Below are positions 1 through 6,100 of a DNA stretch of 8,872 nt, in pieces. This DNA is from Candidatus Brocadiaceae bacterium (lineage in GTDB: Bacteria; Planctomycetota; Brocadiia; Brocadiales; Bathyanammoxibiaceae). The stretch is taken from positions 1-8,872 of the forward strand of contig JASEHG010000074.1 in the NCBI GenBank assembly GCA_030018855.1, in the 5' to 3' direction. The notes under the pieces are model-generated. The model saw only the letters and a list, made by a program, of their open reading frames with translations, had not been told where the DNA came from and did no database searches. Position numbers and translations under genes: made by a program. The number at the start of each line of letters is the position of its first letter. Within the stretch, counting starts at the first letter, position 1.

Positions 1-36
1 AAAAACCCCAGGCAACTTTGGGCTGCCTGGGGTTTT
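1..36 (-). terminator. Rho-independent terminator of the Rieske/cyt b/HAO-like operon
   Basis: A perfect 9-bp stem is formed by CCCCAGGCA (6-14) and TGCCTGGGG (24-32) with a 9-nt loop. It is flanked by A-tracts and T-tracts on both sides (1-5 and 33-36), which extend the stem by four A-T pairs. On the minus strand the stem is followed by TTTTT and lies 20 bp beyond the stop codon of the HAO-like gene. The symmetry means it could also stop transcripts coming from the other direction. Confidence 0.9.
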
Positions 37-55
37 ATTTTGCTGGAAAGAGGGA

Positions 56-1786
56 CTAGTTACCCTTCCTTCTCCTGATTACACCAACACCAAAGACTCC
101 GCCCGCAATCCCCGCCAGTATGAGGCCTAGCATGGGCAGGCTTTTGTACCTCCCCTTCTCCTTAAGCATACGGTCAGTGTCCTTGGCCCTCATGAGCATC
201 CTGGCCTCACTCTCAATCTCGGCCATCTTGCCAAAGACCTTGGAGGAGCCATACCACCAGGAGATGTCCTGCTGTACGTGGGCAGTCCCTTTATACAGGA
301 AGGCCTTGTCGCCGAACCACATGTCCACATAGAGCCTCTCTATCCTGGAGGGGTTGTACTTTCCAGGGTAGAAGTCGGCGTATACGCCCAGGATTGGTCC
401 CAGCACGGGGATCTTTCCCTTAGTCTGTTTGAAGGCGTTATAGATGGGCTCGCCAAGGAGTCCTGGCCCAAGGGCATCGGCCACTATGTCGCCCAAGGGG
501 TAAGGGTCCCTCTCCTCTGGGCCGGGGTCTAAGGCCCCTGCGGCTATGACATCCTCTATGCACTTCTGGGCCCTGTCCTGACAGCCCCAGACCTGGAACA
601 TCACCTCATCCAGATTCTCCAGGTAGAGCCTTGCCCATCGGGGGCTGTGGCAGTTACTGCAGGCCTCTATCCACTTCTCCCTCTTGGCCTTGCTCTCGGG
701 GGAGTAGATGTCTAGCTTGTAATTCAATGGCGGAAGGTTTACGCCGTAAGGGTAGTCCTTTAGAGAGGACTTAAACTCCATACCCTTGGGTGGTACCGTT
801 CCCATACGCCAGATACCTTTAGAGACGACGTTGTGGGAGAACTCACCCTTGCCGGTGTACATGTGGCAGAACTGACAGGTGGGGCTTCGGTAGTCCTTTC
901 CGGGCACCACGTCCTTTAAAGGCTTCTCAAAGTCCCAGTGGTGGCCTTCCATGTGGTAGATGTAGCCCATCTTACTCTCGCCGTAAGATTCTGCATCCGG
1001 GTGGTCAAAACCCATGTGACAACTCTGACAGGCCTCCGGCCTACGGCCCTCGGCGGCCTTGAAGGCATGGCGGGTATGGCATATGTCGCACTTCTCTGAG
1101 GCTGCATGGCAGTAGTCGCAACCAAACTGCATGTTGCCTATACCCATCCTGTAGAGTTCAGGATACCAGGGGACGATGACGTTGGCCTCCGTAGTTTGAG
1201 GATGGTTGGGCCTGCCGTAGTCCTTCTCTGAGAGGAACTGGTTGGTCTGGGTAGTATGGCACTGTCCACAGGTATTCCAGGAGGGCATCTTTAATTCCTT
1301 GTGGTCCTTCCCGTGGCACTCGTTACAGCTTACCTCTGGAAGTTCCCTGTTTACCCGCTTTTCTATATCCTTTGTCTTGGTAGCGAAGTCCTCGTTCTTC
1401 TTGGGATGGGCATGGGTGGACTCCCTCCAGTCGTTGACTATGCCGGGGGTTACCTCCTCGTGGCACTTTACGCAATCCTCGGCTTTGTACTTCTGGAGGA
1501 GTTGGTCATAGTAGGTGCCGTCGGGTTTGACGTAGTGTCTGTTGGGGTACCAGTACATGTGCATGGGTACGGGTTTATAGACGTCCATCCATGGCCCGCT
1601 ACCCTTCTCCAACCCCACTGGCTCTTCAAACCATTTCTTCAGGGTCGGGTTGTCATAAAGCTCCCCTAGCTGTTCTTGTCCGCCTGGGGCGGATTGGGGC
1701 TTTTCTTCTGCCGCAAGCCGTCCAGCCGGTAGACCAGCTATCAAGGCTACAAAAAGGGCTATTGATACAGGTCTAAGAAATTTCAT
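56..1786 (-). CDS. Octahaem HAO-family cytochrome c with C-terminal membrane anchor
   Basis: The 576-residue protein has eight CxxCH haem c motifs at residues 105, 154, 173, 223, 233, 253, 304 and 376, the count and uneven spacing of the HAO/hydrazine dehydrogenase family. A signal peptide covers residues 1 to about 26 (hydrophobic core, then a polar, Pro/Gly-rich linker), so it is exported. A hydrophobic helix at about 550-570 followed by RRRKGN is a C-terminal tail anchor, which soluble HAOs lack. I chose the start at 1786 because an AAGGAGAG Shine-Dalgarno sits 8 nt upstream; the longer reading frame opening at 1816 would put ten residues in front of the signal peptide and overlap that site. 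It is the last gene of the operon, 36 bp after the hexahaem cytochrome. In anammox bacteria HAO-like proteins oxidise or reduce hydroxylamine, hydrazine, NO or nitrite; which applies here is unknown. Family assignment is firm, substrate is not. Confidence 0.93.
   Translation of the reverse strand: MKFLRPVSIALFVALIAGLPAGRLAAEEKPQSAPGGQEQLGELYDNPTLKKWFEEPVGLEKGSGPWMDVYKPVPMHMYWYPNRHYVKPDGTYYDQLLQKYKAEDCVKCHEEVTPGIVNDWRESTHAHPKKNEDFATKTKDIEKRVNRELPEVSCNECHGKDHKELKMPSWNTCGQCHTTQTNQFLSEKDYGRPNHPQTTEANVIVPWYPELYRMGIGNMQFGCDYCHAASEKCDICHTRHAFKAAEGRRPEACQSCHMGFDHPDAESYGESKMGYIYHMEGHHWDFEKPLKDVVPGKDYRSPTCQFCHMYTGKGEFSHNVVSKGIWRMGTVPPKGMEFKSSLKDYPYGVNLPPLNYKLDIYSPESKAKREKWIEACSNCHSPRWARLYLENLDEVMFQVWGCQDRAQKCIEDVIAAGALDPGPEERDPYPLGDIVADALGPGLLGEPIYNAFKQTKGKIPVLGPILGVYADFYPGKYNPSRIERLYVDMWFGDKAFLYKGTAHVQQDISWWYGSSKVFGKMAEIESEARMLMRAKDTDRMLKEKGRYKSLPMLGLILAGIAGGVFGVGVIRRRKGN
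1679..1693. repeat. 15-bp palindrome in the linker after the HAO-like signal peptide
   Basis: TCCGCCTGGGGCGGA has the same 6-bp arms with a TGG centre. On the coding strand it gives SAPGG (residues 32-36), in the Pro/Gly-rich linker between signal peptide and haem domain. It is the only copy in the respiratory operon. Confidence 0.7.
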
Positions 1787-1792
1787 AAACAT

Positions 1793-1800
1793 CTCTCCTT
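1793..1800 (-). promoter_or_regulatory. Ribosome binding site that fixes the HAO-like start
   Basis: On the minus strand this reads AAGGAGAG. Its GGAG core lies 8 nt before the ATG at 1786 and only 2 nt before an ATG at 1792, so translation should begin at 1786, directly at the positively charged start of the signal peptide. Confidence 0.7.
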
Positions 1801-1822
1801 TAAAGACTCCCTTCAAAGATTT

Positions 1823-2884
1823 CTATCTTAACCATCCCTGGGAAGGACTTATCTTTTCTGACTCTATTAAAAGGTTTGAGTATCTTGTGAACCACCAGTC
1901 ATCAGAAATGCCGCGGTCCTTAAAGAACTTTACCCTCATCTCATGGTGGCGGCTGATGTGGCACTCAAAACAGACGTTGTAAGGGCTGTTGACCCTGGCT
2001 ATCTTCTGACCTTCCTGGGCCTTGCCAATATCCATGAAATAGCTGAAGAGTTCTCCCGGTCCGTGGCATGCCTCACAGGTTACGCCTTCGTCCACGTACT
2101 TCCCGTTGCCTGGGTTGTAGCCTGTGGTGTGGCACTTGTAGCACTGCCTTCTGTAATTCTCGTCTCCCTCAATGAAATCAGGGGCCTGCTTAACCCTCTC
2201 AAAACTGGTGAACTTGGTCCTCTTCCACTGTTCGGCATGGGGGGCAGTCAGTCCGGTGTGACACCTGAGGCACTTCTGACTGCCTACGTAGATGGCCTTC
2301 TCCCCCGTCACGCCGTTATACCTGAAGTTTCCCCAGACTGGCGTAAGGTTGGGGTCTGTCTCTTCTGGGGAAAGTTCCGTGAGTTCCAGCCAGAGTTCAA
2401 AGACCTTGTCAGCGGAGGCCATCCTCTGCTGCATCTGGCGGCGGTGGGTATACATCCCCCTGTGGGCCTCCTTTTCTGCGAGGGCCCTGCCGATACCTTT
2501 GTGGCATACGGTACAGCCGTATACGTCAAAGGGGAATTCCGAGACTATGGCGTGGCTGGCCTTAAGCCCTGACTCGTCAATATGACAGGTGATACATCTA
2601 TCCACTTTATTACCGTTCCCCAGTTTATCCCATGTGCCGGTACCTTTTAGTAGAATCTGCTTTATCTCAGGCTTCTGGGAACGAAGGATGGCTATCTTTT
2701 TCTCAAGGTCTTTCTTGTCCTTCTCAGAGGTGGCGGCCTTATGTTCCTTCTCCAGTTCCACTAGCCTCTTCTGATAAAAGGCCTGTTGATACTTTGCCCA
2801 GGCGGGATTCTTCCCCTCCTCAAACCAGAGGTAGGAGGAGTAAAAGAATGCCAGACTAAAAAGGAGGAATAACTTTCTCTTCAT
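1823..2884 (-). CDS. Hexahaem cytochrome c, c554-like
   Basis: A 353-residue protein with six CxxCH motifs at residues 97, 124, 205, 248, 270 and 305. The stretch from about 198 to 276 (GSQKCLRCH, then CYKCHTTGYN, then VTCEACHGPG) resembles the cytochrome c554 family, the electron acceptor of HAO in ammonia oxidisers. The N-terminus is a hydrophobic segment (5-20) that could be an uncleaved membrane anchor, or be cut after AWA at residue 30. Residues 30-75 are rich in Lys and Glu and look like a coiled-coil stalk holding the haem domain away from the membrane. The gene lies between the cytochrome b genes and the HAO-like gene, so it is the natural bridge between the b/Rieske module and the octahaem protein. 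The start has an AAAGGTGAT ribosome site 2-8 nt upstream. Haem count is directly visible; the bridging role is inferred from gene order. Confidence 0.9.
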   Translation of the reverse strand: MKRKLFLLFSLAFFYSSYLWFEEGKNPAWAKYQQAFYQKRLVELEKEHKAATSEKDKKDLEKKIAILRSQKPEIKQILLKGTGTWDKLGNGNKVDRCITCHIDESGLKASHAIVSEFPFDVYGCTVCHKGIGRALAEKEAHRGMYTHRRQMQQRMASADKVFELWLELTELSPEETDPNLTPVWGNFRYNGVTGEKAIYVGSQKCLRCHTGLTAPHAEQWKRTKFTSFERVKQAPDFIEGDENYRRQCYKCHTTGYNPGNGKYVDEGVTCEACHGPGELFSYFMDIGKAQEGQKIARVNSPYNVCFECHISRHHEMRVKFFKDRGISDDWWFTRYSNLLIESEKISPSQGWLR

Positions 2885-2901
2885 ACATCACCTTTTTCAG
2901 T

Positions 2902-2929
2902 GTAGGGGCAATTCGTGAATTGCCCCTAC
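2902..2929. repeat. GTAGGGGC-type perfect palindrome inside the operon
   Basis: Two perfect 13-bp arms, GTAGGGGCAATTC (2902-2914) and GAATTGCCCCTAC (2917-2929), are separated by 2 bp. On the plus strand it is followed by CTTTTTTG, so it could end antisense transcription. In the operon direction no T-tract follows, so it is not expected to stop the operon, but the mRNA would carry a very stable hairpin 18 nt before the hexahaem cytochrome start. The outer 9 bp are shared with elements at 5499 and 7175. Confidence 0.85.
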
Positions 2930-2944
2930 TTTTTTGATGTTACT

Positions 2945-3682
2945 CTAGATGTTGAACCAGGGCGTTTGCAAGACATACTTGACGTTGAACCCTAATCTAA
3001 GGCCCATCTTTAAGATAGTACCTATCATGGCGAGCAGTAAGAACATCGTAATGCCATATTTAACTGGCCCGAGTTTCTGGTAGAAGTCTTTCCATCTACG
3101 GGCCGGTAACCATGTGCCCACTCCAAAATAGGCTAGTAGTAGCAGGACCCCTACGGGGGCTGGTAGACTCCATAGAGGTGGGGGTGTCGGGAAGGCGAGG
3201 GTCCACTTCTCCCAGGGCCAGAACCAGGCCCAGAAAGGCCCTCTACAGTAAACCCCTATGATGATAAGCACATACCAGAGTAAGAACCCGAAACTGAAGG
3301 TAGTTACGGCAAACTTCCTCTCTCTGAAGGTATAGTAGCCGTTGCCTTTTGGGTTGAAGTCGATGTAAGGTATAAACATAAGACCTATTATAATCAGGAA
3401 GGGCAGGACCACCCCGGCAAACCATGGGTCAAAGTACACCAGCTCTTCCTGCAGGCCCAGGAAGTACCAGGGGGCCTTGGCAGGGTTCTCTGGTTCGCCT
3501 GGATTGGCGAGTTCTCTTAAGGGTGCATCTACGTAATAGCTGTAAAGCAGTATGACTACCGTGAAGAGTAGGGCACATAAGAATTCCTTTGCCACTAGAT
3601 GGGGCCAGGTGTGTATTTTTTCAGGCCCTGTCTGTGTCTGTTTTGGTTCAGGTCTTAACATAGTTGCTTCGGGATTGGCCAT
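2945..3682 (-). CDS. Cytochrome b C-terminal half (subunit IV-like), quinol oxidation site
   Basis: A 245-residue membrane protein matching the C-terminal part of cytochrome b or subunit IV of b6f complexes. The signature is residues 66-82, with A70-P71-W72-Y73 in the place of the PEWY loop of the quinol-oxidising (Qo) site; the catalytic Glu position is Pro, while E79 and E80 follow close by. I see five likely membrane helices (about 32-50, 88-106, 126-145, 173-192, 209-228), more than the three of chloroplast subunit IV. A long hydrophilic N-terminus (1-28) faces the helices. It follows the cytochrome b N-terminal half by 38 bp and has an AGAGGAAAG ribosome site. PEWY variants with Pro or Asp are, as I recall, associated with low-potential menaquinone complexes, which would fit anammox bacteria. 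Identity is confident; the quinone type is inferred. Confidence 0.9.
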   Translation of the reverse strand: MANPEATMLRPEPKQTQTGPEKIHTWPHLVAKEFLCALLFTVVILLYSYYVDAPLRELANPGEPENPAKAPWYFLGLQEELVYFDPWFAGVVLPFLIIIGLMFIPYIDFNPKGNGYYTFRERKFAVTTFSFGFLLWYVLIIIGVYCRGPFWAWFWPWEKWTLAFPTPPPLWSLPAPVGVLLLLAYFGVGTWLPARRWKDFYQKLGPVKYGITMFLLLAMIGTILKMGLRLGFNVKYVLQTPWFNI

Positions 3683-3720
3683 AACTTTCCTCTATTGTAT
3701 TTATGTGGACTCCAAAGAAC

Positions 3721-4494
3721 TTACAGCTGTCCTGAGAATCCGTCCTTCCTTATCCTCCAGAAGTGGAGCATCATAAGCCCACCTGCCATAGCGGGGAGGC
3801 CTATACAGTGCCACACATAGGCCCTTAGGAGGGCAGGTGCCTGTATGGAGGTGCCTCCCAGGAGGCCAAATCGTATATCGTTATCAATAGTGAATCCAAA
3901 TAGCTCTGCAAAGGGGCCTTGATAGCCTGCAAATGGCGTAGCCCCTGCCATATTGGTACCTACCGTAATGGCCCAGTATCCGAGTTGGTCCCATGGCAGG
4001 AGGTAGCCTGTGAAACTTAGTAACAGTGTGAGTACGAGGAGTATCACACCTACCACCCAGTTAAATTGTCTTGGTGCCTTATAGGAGCCGGTAAGGAAGA
4101 CCCTCAGCATGTGGAAACATACCGTTATGACCATGGCGTGGCCGGCCCACCTGTGCGTGTTTCTCAATAGCCGGCCAAGCGGTATTGCATTATTGCTCAG
4201 GTCCAGCATGTCGGCATAGGCCCGGTTTACGTCCGGGGTGTAATAGAACATCAAGAGTACACCTGTGAGGGTTTCAAAGAGGAAGACAAAAAAGGTCAGC
4301 CCCCCAAGACACCAGGTAAAGGAGATATTTATATTGCCCTTCGTTACGGTGGTAGGATGTATGTGAAGCCATACATTGCTGAGTACCTGGAGCATGCGAT
4401 TACGGGAGGTATCTTCGTACCTGTGACGGAAGATAGACTTCCAGACGTCGTTCTGCGTAATCTTATCGCCTATTTCTTTGAGGTTGGGTAACAT
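3721..4494 (-). CDS. Cytochrome b N-terminal half (b6-like), dihaem b membrane subunit
   Basis: A 257-residue protein of the cytochrome b/b6 family. The four haem b ligands are visible: H114 and H128 (14 apart, in NTHRWAGH and the following helix) and H229 and H244 (15 apart). The 14/15 spacing is the b6f pattern. The sequence PWDQLGYWA (167-175) after helix C is typical of the family. C62 in the motif WCLGG sits where b6 has Cys35, which covalently carries the extra haem c-i (c-n) at the quinone reduction site. Compared with plant b6 there are about 27 extra residues at the N-terminus. The start has a GGAG ribosome site 8 nt upstream and follows the Rieske gene by 69 bp. It forms a complete cytochrome b together with the next gene. 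Confidence 0.94.
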   Translation of the reverse strand: MLPNLKEIGDKITQNDVWKSIFRHRYEDTSRNRMLQVLSNVWLHIHPTTVTKGNINISFTWCLGGLTFFVFLFETLTGVLLMFYYTPDVNRAYADMLDLSNNAIPLGRLLRNTHRWAGHAMVITVCFHMLRVFLTGSYKAPRQFNWVVGVILLVLTLLLSFTGYLLPWDQLGYWAITVGTNMAGATPFAGYQGPFAELFGFTIDNDIRFGLLGGTSIQAPALLRAYVWHCIGLPAMAGGLMMLHFWRIRKDGFSGQL

Positions 4495-4532
4495 GCGAAG
4501 GACTCCTTTTTTGCCTTCGGCTTTCGGGGTCT

Positions 4533-4560
4533 CGGCCGATCGTTGATGGCTGACGGCTGA
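4533..4560 (-). repeat. Heptamer tandem repeat after the Rieske stop codon
   Basis: Directly after the double stop TAATAA of the Rieske gene, the minus strand reads four 7-bp units: TCAGCCG, TCAGCCA, TCAACGA, TCGGCCG. The first two differ at one base and the others are degenerate. The period is the same as for repeats at 7107 and 8665. Confidence 0.6.
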
Positions 4561-4563
4561 TTA

Positions 4564-5076
4564 TTATATTACCAGCTTCCTCTCCCGTTCCACTATTTGA
4601 CTCGTGTCTATGACCAGTTTCCCATCGTCGGAAAGAGACGTATGGAAGTGATAGAGGGGCCTTGGGGCGGGGCCAGCAAAGTTGACGCCGTCCTTATAGT
4701 ACTTGCTCCCGTGACAGGGACACTCAAAGATACCCTTTTCTTCGGTCCAATGCACGGCGCATCCCAGGTGTTGACAAATCATGGATATGGCCTGAAAGGC
4801 ATTGCCCTCCCGGACCACAAATACCCTCCTGGCCTTTAAGGTAACCACGCTGTGGTCTGGAAAATCCTGGGGATAACCTACGGCAAACCGTTTAGAGGGC
4901 TCATACAGTACCTTAGGAAAGAAAAAGCCGGTTGTCCCCAGGAGATTCCACAAGTAGGCTCCTATAGTGGCCAAAAATATTCCCCAGCCCGCCAGGGTGA
5001 AGAAACTACGCCGGGACGTCCATATACCACCTACCTCTTCTGCCTTTTTCTCTGCTCCCATTGTTACCTGTGGCAT
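4564..5076 (-). CDS. Rieske [2Fe-2S] protein of the quinol-oxidising complex
   Basis: The 170-residue length is usual for bacterial Rieske subunits. The cluster-binding boxes are intact: C101-x-H103-x-x-C106 (CQHLGC) and C119-x-C121-H122 (CPCHGS), giving two Cys and two His ligands plus the disulphide pair. The twin-arginine motif S21-R22-R23-S24-F25-F26, followed by a hydrophobic helix at about 27-48, indicates folded export by the Tat system with the helix kept as a membrane anchor. GPAPRPLYHF (135-144) is the usual proline loop near the cluster. It is the first gene of the operon and hands electrons from quinol to the c-type haems. A GAGGGA ribosome site precedes the start. Upstream lies a 600-bp divergent region with a candidate promoter at 5244-5272. 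Confidence 0.96.
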   Translation of the reverse strand: MPQVTMGAEKKAEEVGGIWTSRRSFFTLAGWGIFLATIGAYLWNLLGTTGFFFPKVLYEPSKRFAVGYPQDFPDHSVVTLKARRVFVVREGNAFQAISMICQHLGCAVHWTEEKGIFECPCHGSKYYKDGVNFAGPAPRPLYHFHTSLSDDGKLVIDTSQIVERERKLVI

Positions 5077-5243
5077 AGTTATTGTCCCTCAGATTCTATA
5101 GATTCGCTTCAATCACTACAAGCTCTTAAAAAAGATGTACAAACGCTGTGCTGTATGGTCAGATACTAGCAATACGCATACCATTTCTTCACCCCTTGCT
5201 AGCTGACAGGCAGATGCAGTCTAGCACATGTATATTCCCTTAT

Positions 5244-5272
5244 ATAATAAATACTTACGAAACATTGCTCAA
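5244..5272 (-). promoter_or_regulatory. Candidate sigma70-like promoter of the Rieske/cyt b operon
   Basis: On the minus strand, TTGAGC (5267-5272) is followed after exactly 17 bp by TATTAT (5244-5249), matching the consensus at 4 of 6 and 5 of 6 positions. The predicted start near 5237 would give a leader of about 160 nt before the Rieske ATG. This is the best match I found upstream of the operon, but planctomycete promoters are poorly defined and the region is AT-rich. Confidence 0.4.
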
Positions 5273-5377
5273 GACCCGACAACCAATGTGAGCTTTTCTG
5301 TCCTGGTTTCTCTTGTTACTAATAATTCACAAGAGGCTAGTATGTCCATTCAATAGCTTATAAGATAAATGGTTACA

Positions 5378-5419
5378 ACTGTACACATTAGTATACAATC
5401 CAGTGTACCTGAGTGTACT
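5378..5419. promoter_or_regulatory. Cluster of four GTRYAC hexamers, possible operator
   Basis: GTACAC (5381), GTATAC (5391), GTGTAC (5403) and GTGTAC (5413) lie 10, 12 and 10 bp apart, close to one helical turn. GTACAC and the first GTGTAC form an inverted repeat around the self-complementary GTATAC. This layout suits cooperative binding of a dimeric regulator acting on either divergent unit. No regulator is encoded nearby, so the function is a guess. Confidence 0.35.
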
Positions 5420-5493
5420 AGTCTAGGAGTCAGGGATTAGTGGAATTGCGGGCATAGGAAGGATTTTTGATTTTAACTCCGAAGACCCTCAAT

Positions 5494-5540
5494 CCTTTGT
5501 AGGGGCACGTTGTCCGCCTAAGGCGGATGCCCCACAAGGG
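5494..5540. repeat. Composite palindrome: GTAGGGGC element with nested 15-bp palindrome
   Basis: The left arm contains GTAGGGGCACGTTG (5499-5512), identical to the arm of the element at 7175. It runs straight into the 15-bp palindrome TCCGCCTAAGGCGGA (5513-5527) and then TGCCCCAC (5528-5535). The ends pair: CCTTTGT (5494-5500) with ACAAGGG (5534-5540, one G-T wobble) and GGGGCA with TGCCCC, leaving CGTTG as a bulge. The whole folds into one 47-nt hairpin. It looks as if the inner palindrome replaced most of the right arm of a GTAGGGGC element. Confidence 0.75.
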
Positions 5541-5554
5541 CTCAGGGAAAGCTA

Positions 5555-5584
5555 TTGACTATACGAATACAAATAGGGTAACTT
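5555..5584 (+). promoter_or_regulatory. Weak candidate promoter for the plus-strand genes
   Basis: TTGACT (5555-5560) matches the -35 consensus at 5 of 6 positions; TAACTT (5579-5584), 18 bp later, is a poor -10 element. It lies about 90 bp before the ATG at 5677 and is the best I see in that direction. Confidence 0.2.
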
Positions 5585-5592
5585 AAACATCG

Positions 5593-5607
5593 TCCGCCTG
5601 AGGCGGA
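5593..5607. repeat. 15-bp palindrome TCCGCCTGAGGCGGA, intergenic copy
   Basis: An exact copy of the dispersed palindrome (6-bp arms TCCGCC and GGCGGA around a 3-bp centre), 66 bp after the copy nested at 5513. A copy with one changed arm base is at 7148-7162. Confidence 0.85.
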
Positions 5608-5676
5608 TTCAAGGGCCGCTTCTAACAAAGGGCCAGTAGATATTTGAATAAAGGTCTGACGGTGGTAAAATTGTCT

Positions 5677-6036
5677 ATGAAAAGGTATGCAGTCCTATTA
5701 CTCCTCCTGGCAGGGCCTCTTCTTATCCTGGAGCCTAGCGAAGGCGGCGGTGCCACTCCTGAGGGGGTGGTGTCAGTCCAGGGGGAATCCGCTCCAGGCA
5801 GTGGTCCGTCCCTTCACTCCGCTCAAGGGCAGGCTCAGGCGGATGGGCGTCCGGGCGGGGGGGACTACGAGGAGGCGGACATACTGGAAGAGGGGTTGCC
5901 GATAGTAATAGAAGGCGGTAAGGCCTCGGCCGCGGGTTCAGCCGAATCGGCCACTCCCGATAAAAGGGGAGGCGGTAATCCACCCCAGGTGGAAGGGCAT
6001 ACGGAAGGAAAGGTCTCAGAAAGGAAAGGAGAGTAA
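5677..6036 (+). CDS. Small low-complexity exported protein, unknown function
   Basis: I do not recognise this 119-residue protein. It opens with a clear signal sequence (MKRYAVLLLLLAGPLLILEP) and continues as a chain rich in Gly, Ala, Ser, Pro and Glu with no fold-like pattern, no Cys after the signal and an acidic patch near DYEEADILEEG. The frame can be extended to a TTG at 5644, but the ATG at 5677 puts the signal sequence at the N-terminus; neither start has a strong ribosome site. Part of the coding sequence is made of repeat-like DNA: CCCTTCACTCCGCTCAAGGG (5810-5829) is an imperfect inverted repeat, and GGCGGTAATCCACC (5971-5984) recurs with one change at 6037-6050, just past the stop. 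It may be a disordered secreted peptide, or a spurious frame built on repeats; the signal sequence argues for the former. Confidence 0.5.
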   Translation: MKRYAVLLLLLAGPLLILEPSEGGGATPEGVVSVQGESAPGSGPSLHSAQGQAQADGRPGGGDYEEADILEEGLPIVIEGGKASAAGSAESATPDKRGGGNPPQVEGHTEGKVSERKGE

Positions 6037-6051
6037 GGCGGTAATCCGCCT
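6036..6051. repeat. Inverted repeat AGGCGG-TAAT-CCGCCT at a gene end
   Basis: Perfect 6-bp arms (6036-6041 and 6046-6051) around TAAT, overlapping the last base of the stop codon of the small exported gene. The arms are those of the 15-bp palindrome in swapped order. No T-tract follows, so a classic terminator is unlikely. Confidence 0.55.
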
Positions 6052-6100
6052 CAAGCAGACGGATGCCAAAAGAGATAGGCCAGACGGGAGGGACCGTGTT

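Larger units (their letters stand above)
5077..5676. other. Gene-free divergent regulatory region
   Basis: About 600 bp, AT-richer than its flanks in the part 5160-5400, separate the minus-strand operon from the plus-strand genes. I find no convincing open reading frame, tRNA or CRISPR in it. It contains a candidate operon promoter, a cluster of GTRYAC hexamers, a composite nested palindrome (5494-5540), a second 15-bp palindrome (5593-5607) and a weak plus-strand promoter candidate. A degenerate pair of 7-bp units also occurs at 5427-5440 (GAGTCAG, GGATTAG). Confidence 0.7.

Noticed and set aside
1787..1816. A start of the HAO-like gene 30 bp further upstream
   Set aside because: It would place ten residues ahead of a standard signal peptide and make the good ribosome site part of the coding sequence.
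1943..2572. A 209-residue open frame on the plus strand
   Set aside because: It lies entirely opposite the hexahaem cytochrome gene, whose six CxxCH motifs show which strand is coding; the plus-strand product shows no recognisable pattern.
2902..2937. Hairpin plus T-run as a terminator within the operon
   Set aside because: The T-run follows the hairpin only on the plus strand, opposite to the direction of the genes; for the operon it is just a hairpin.
5093..5121. TTGTAG and TATAGA as operon promoter on the minus strand
   Set aside because: The spacer is only 15 bp, and transcription would begin inside the Rieske ribosome binding site; the site at 5244-5272 is better.
5077..5676. tRNA, riboswitch or CRISPR array in the long gap
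   Set aside because: I found no T-loop-like GGTTCGAATCC stretch, no recognisable riboswitch core and no regularly spaced direct repeats with spacers.
5735..5983. An 82-residue minus-strand frame opposite the small exported gene
   Set aside because: It is Pro/Arg-rich, without signal sequence or known motif; the plus-strand frame with a signal sequence is the better choice.
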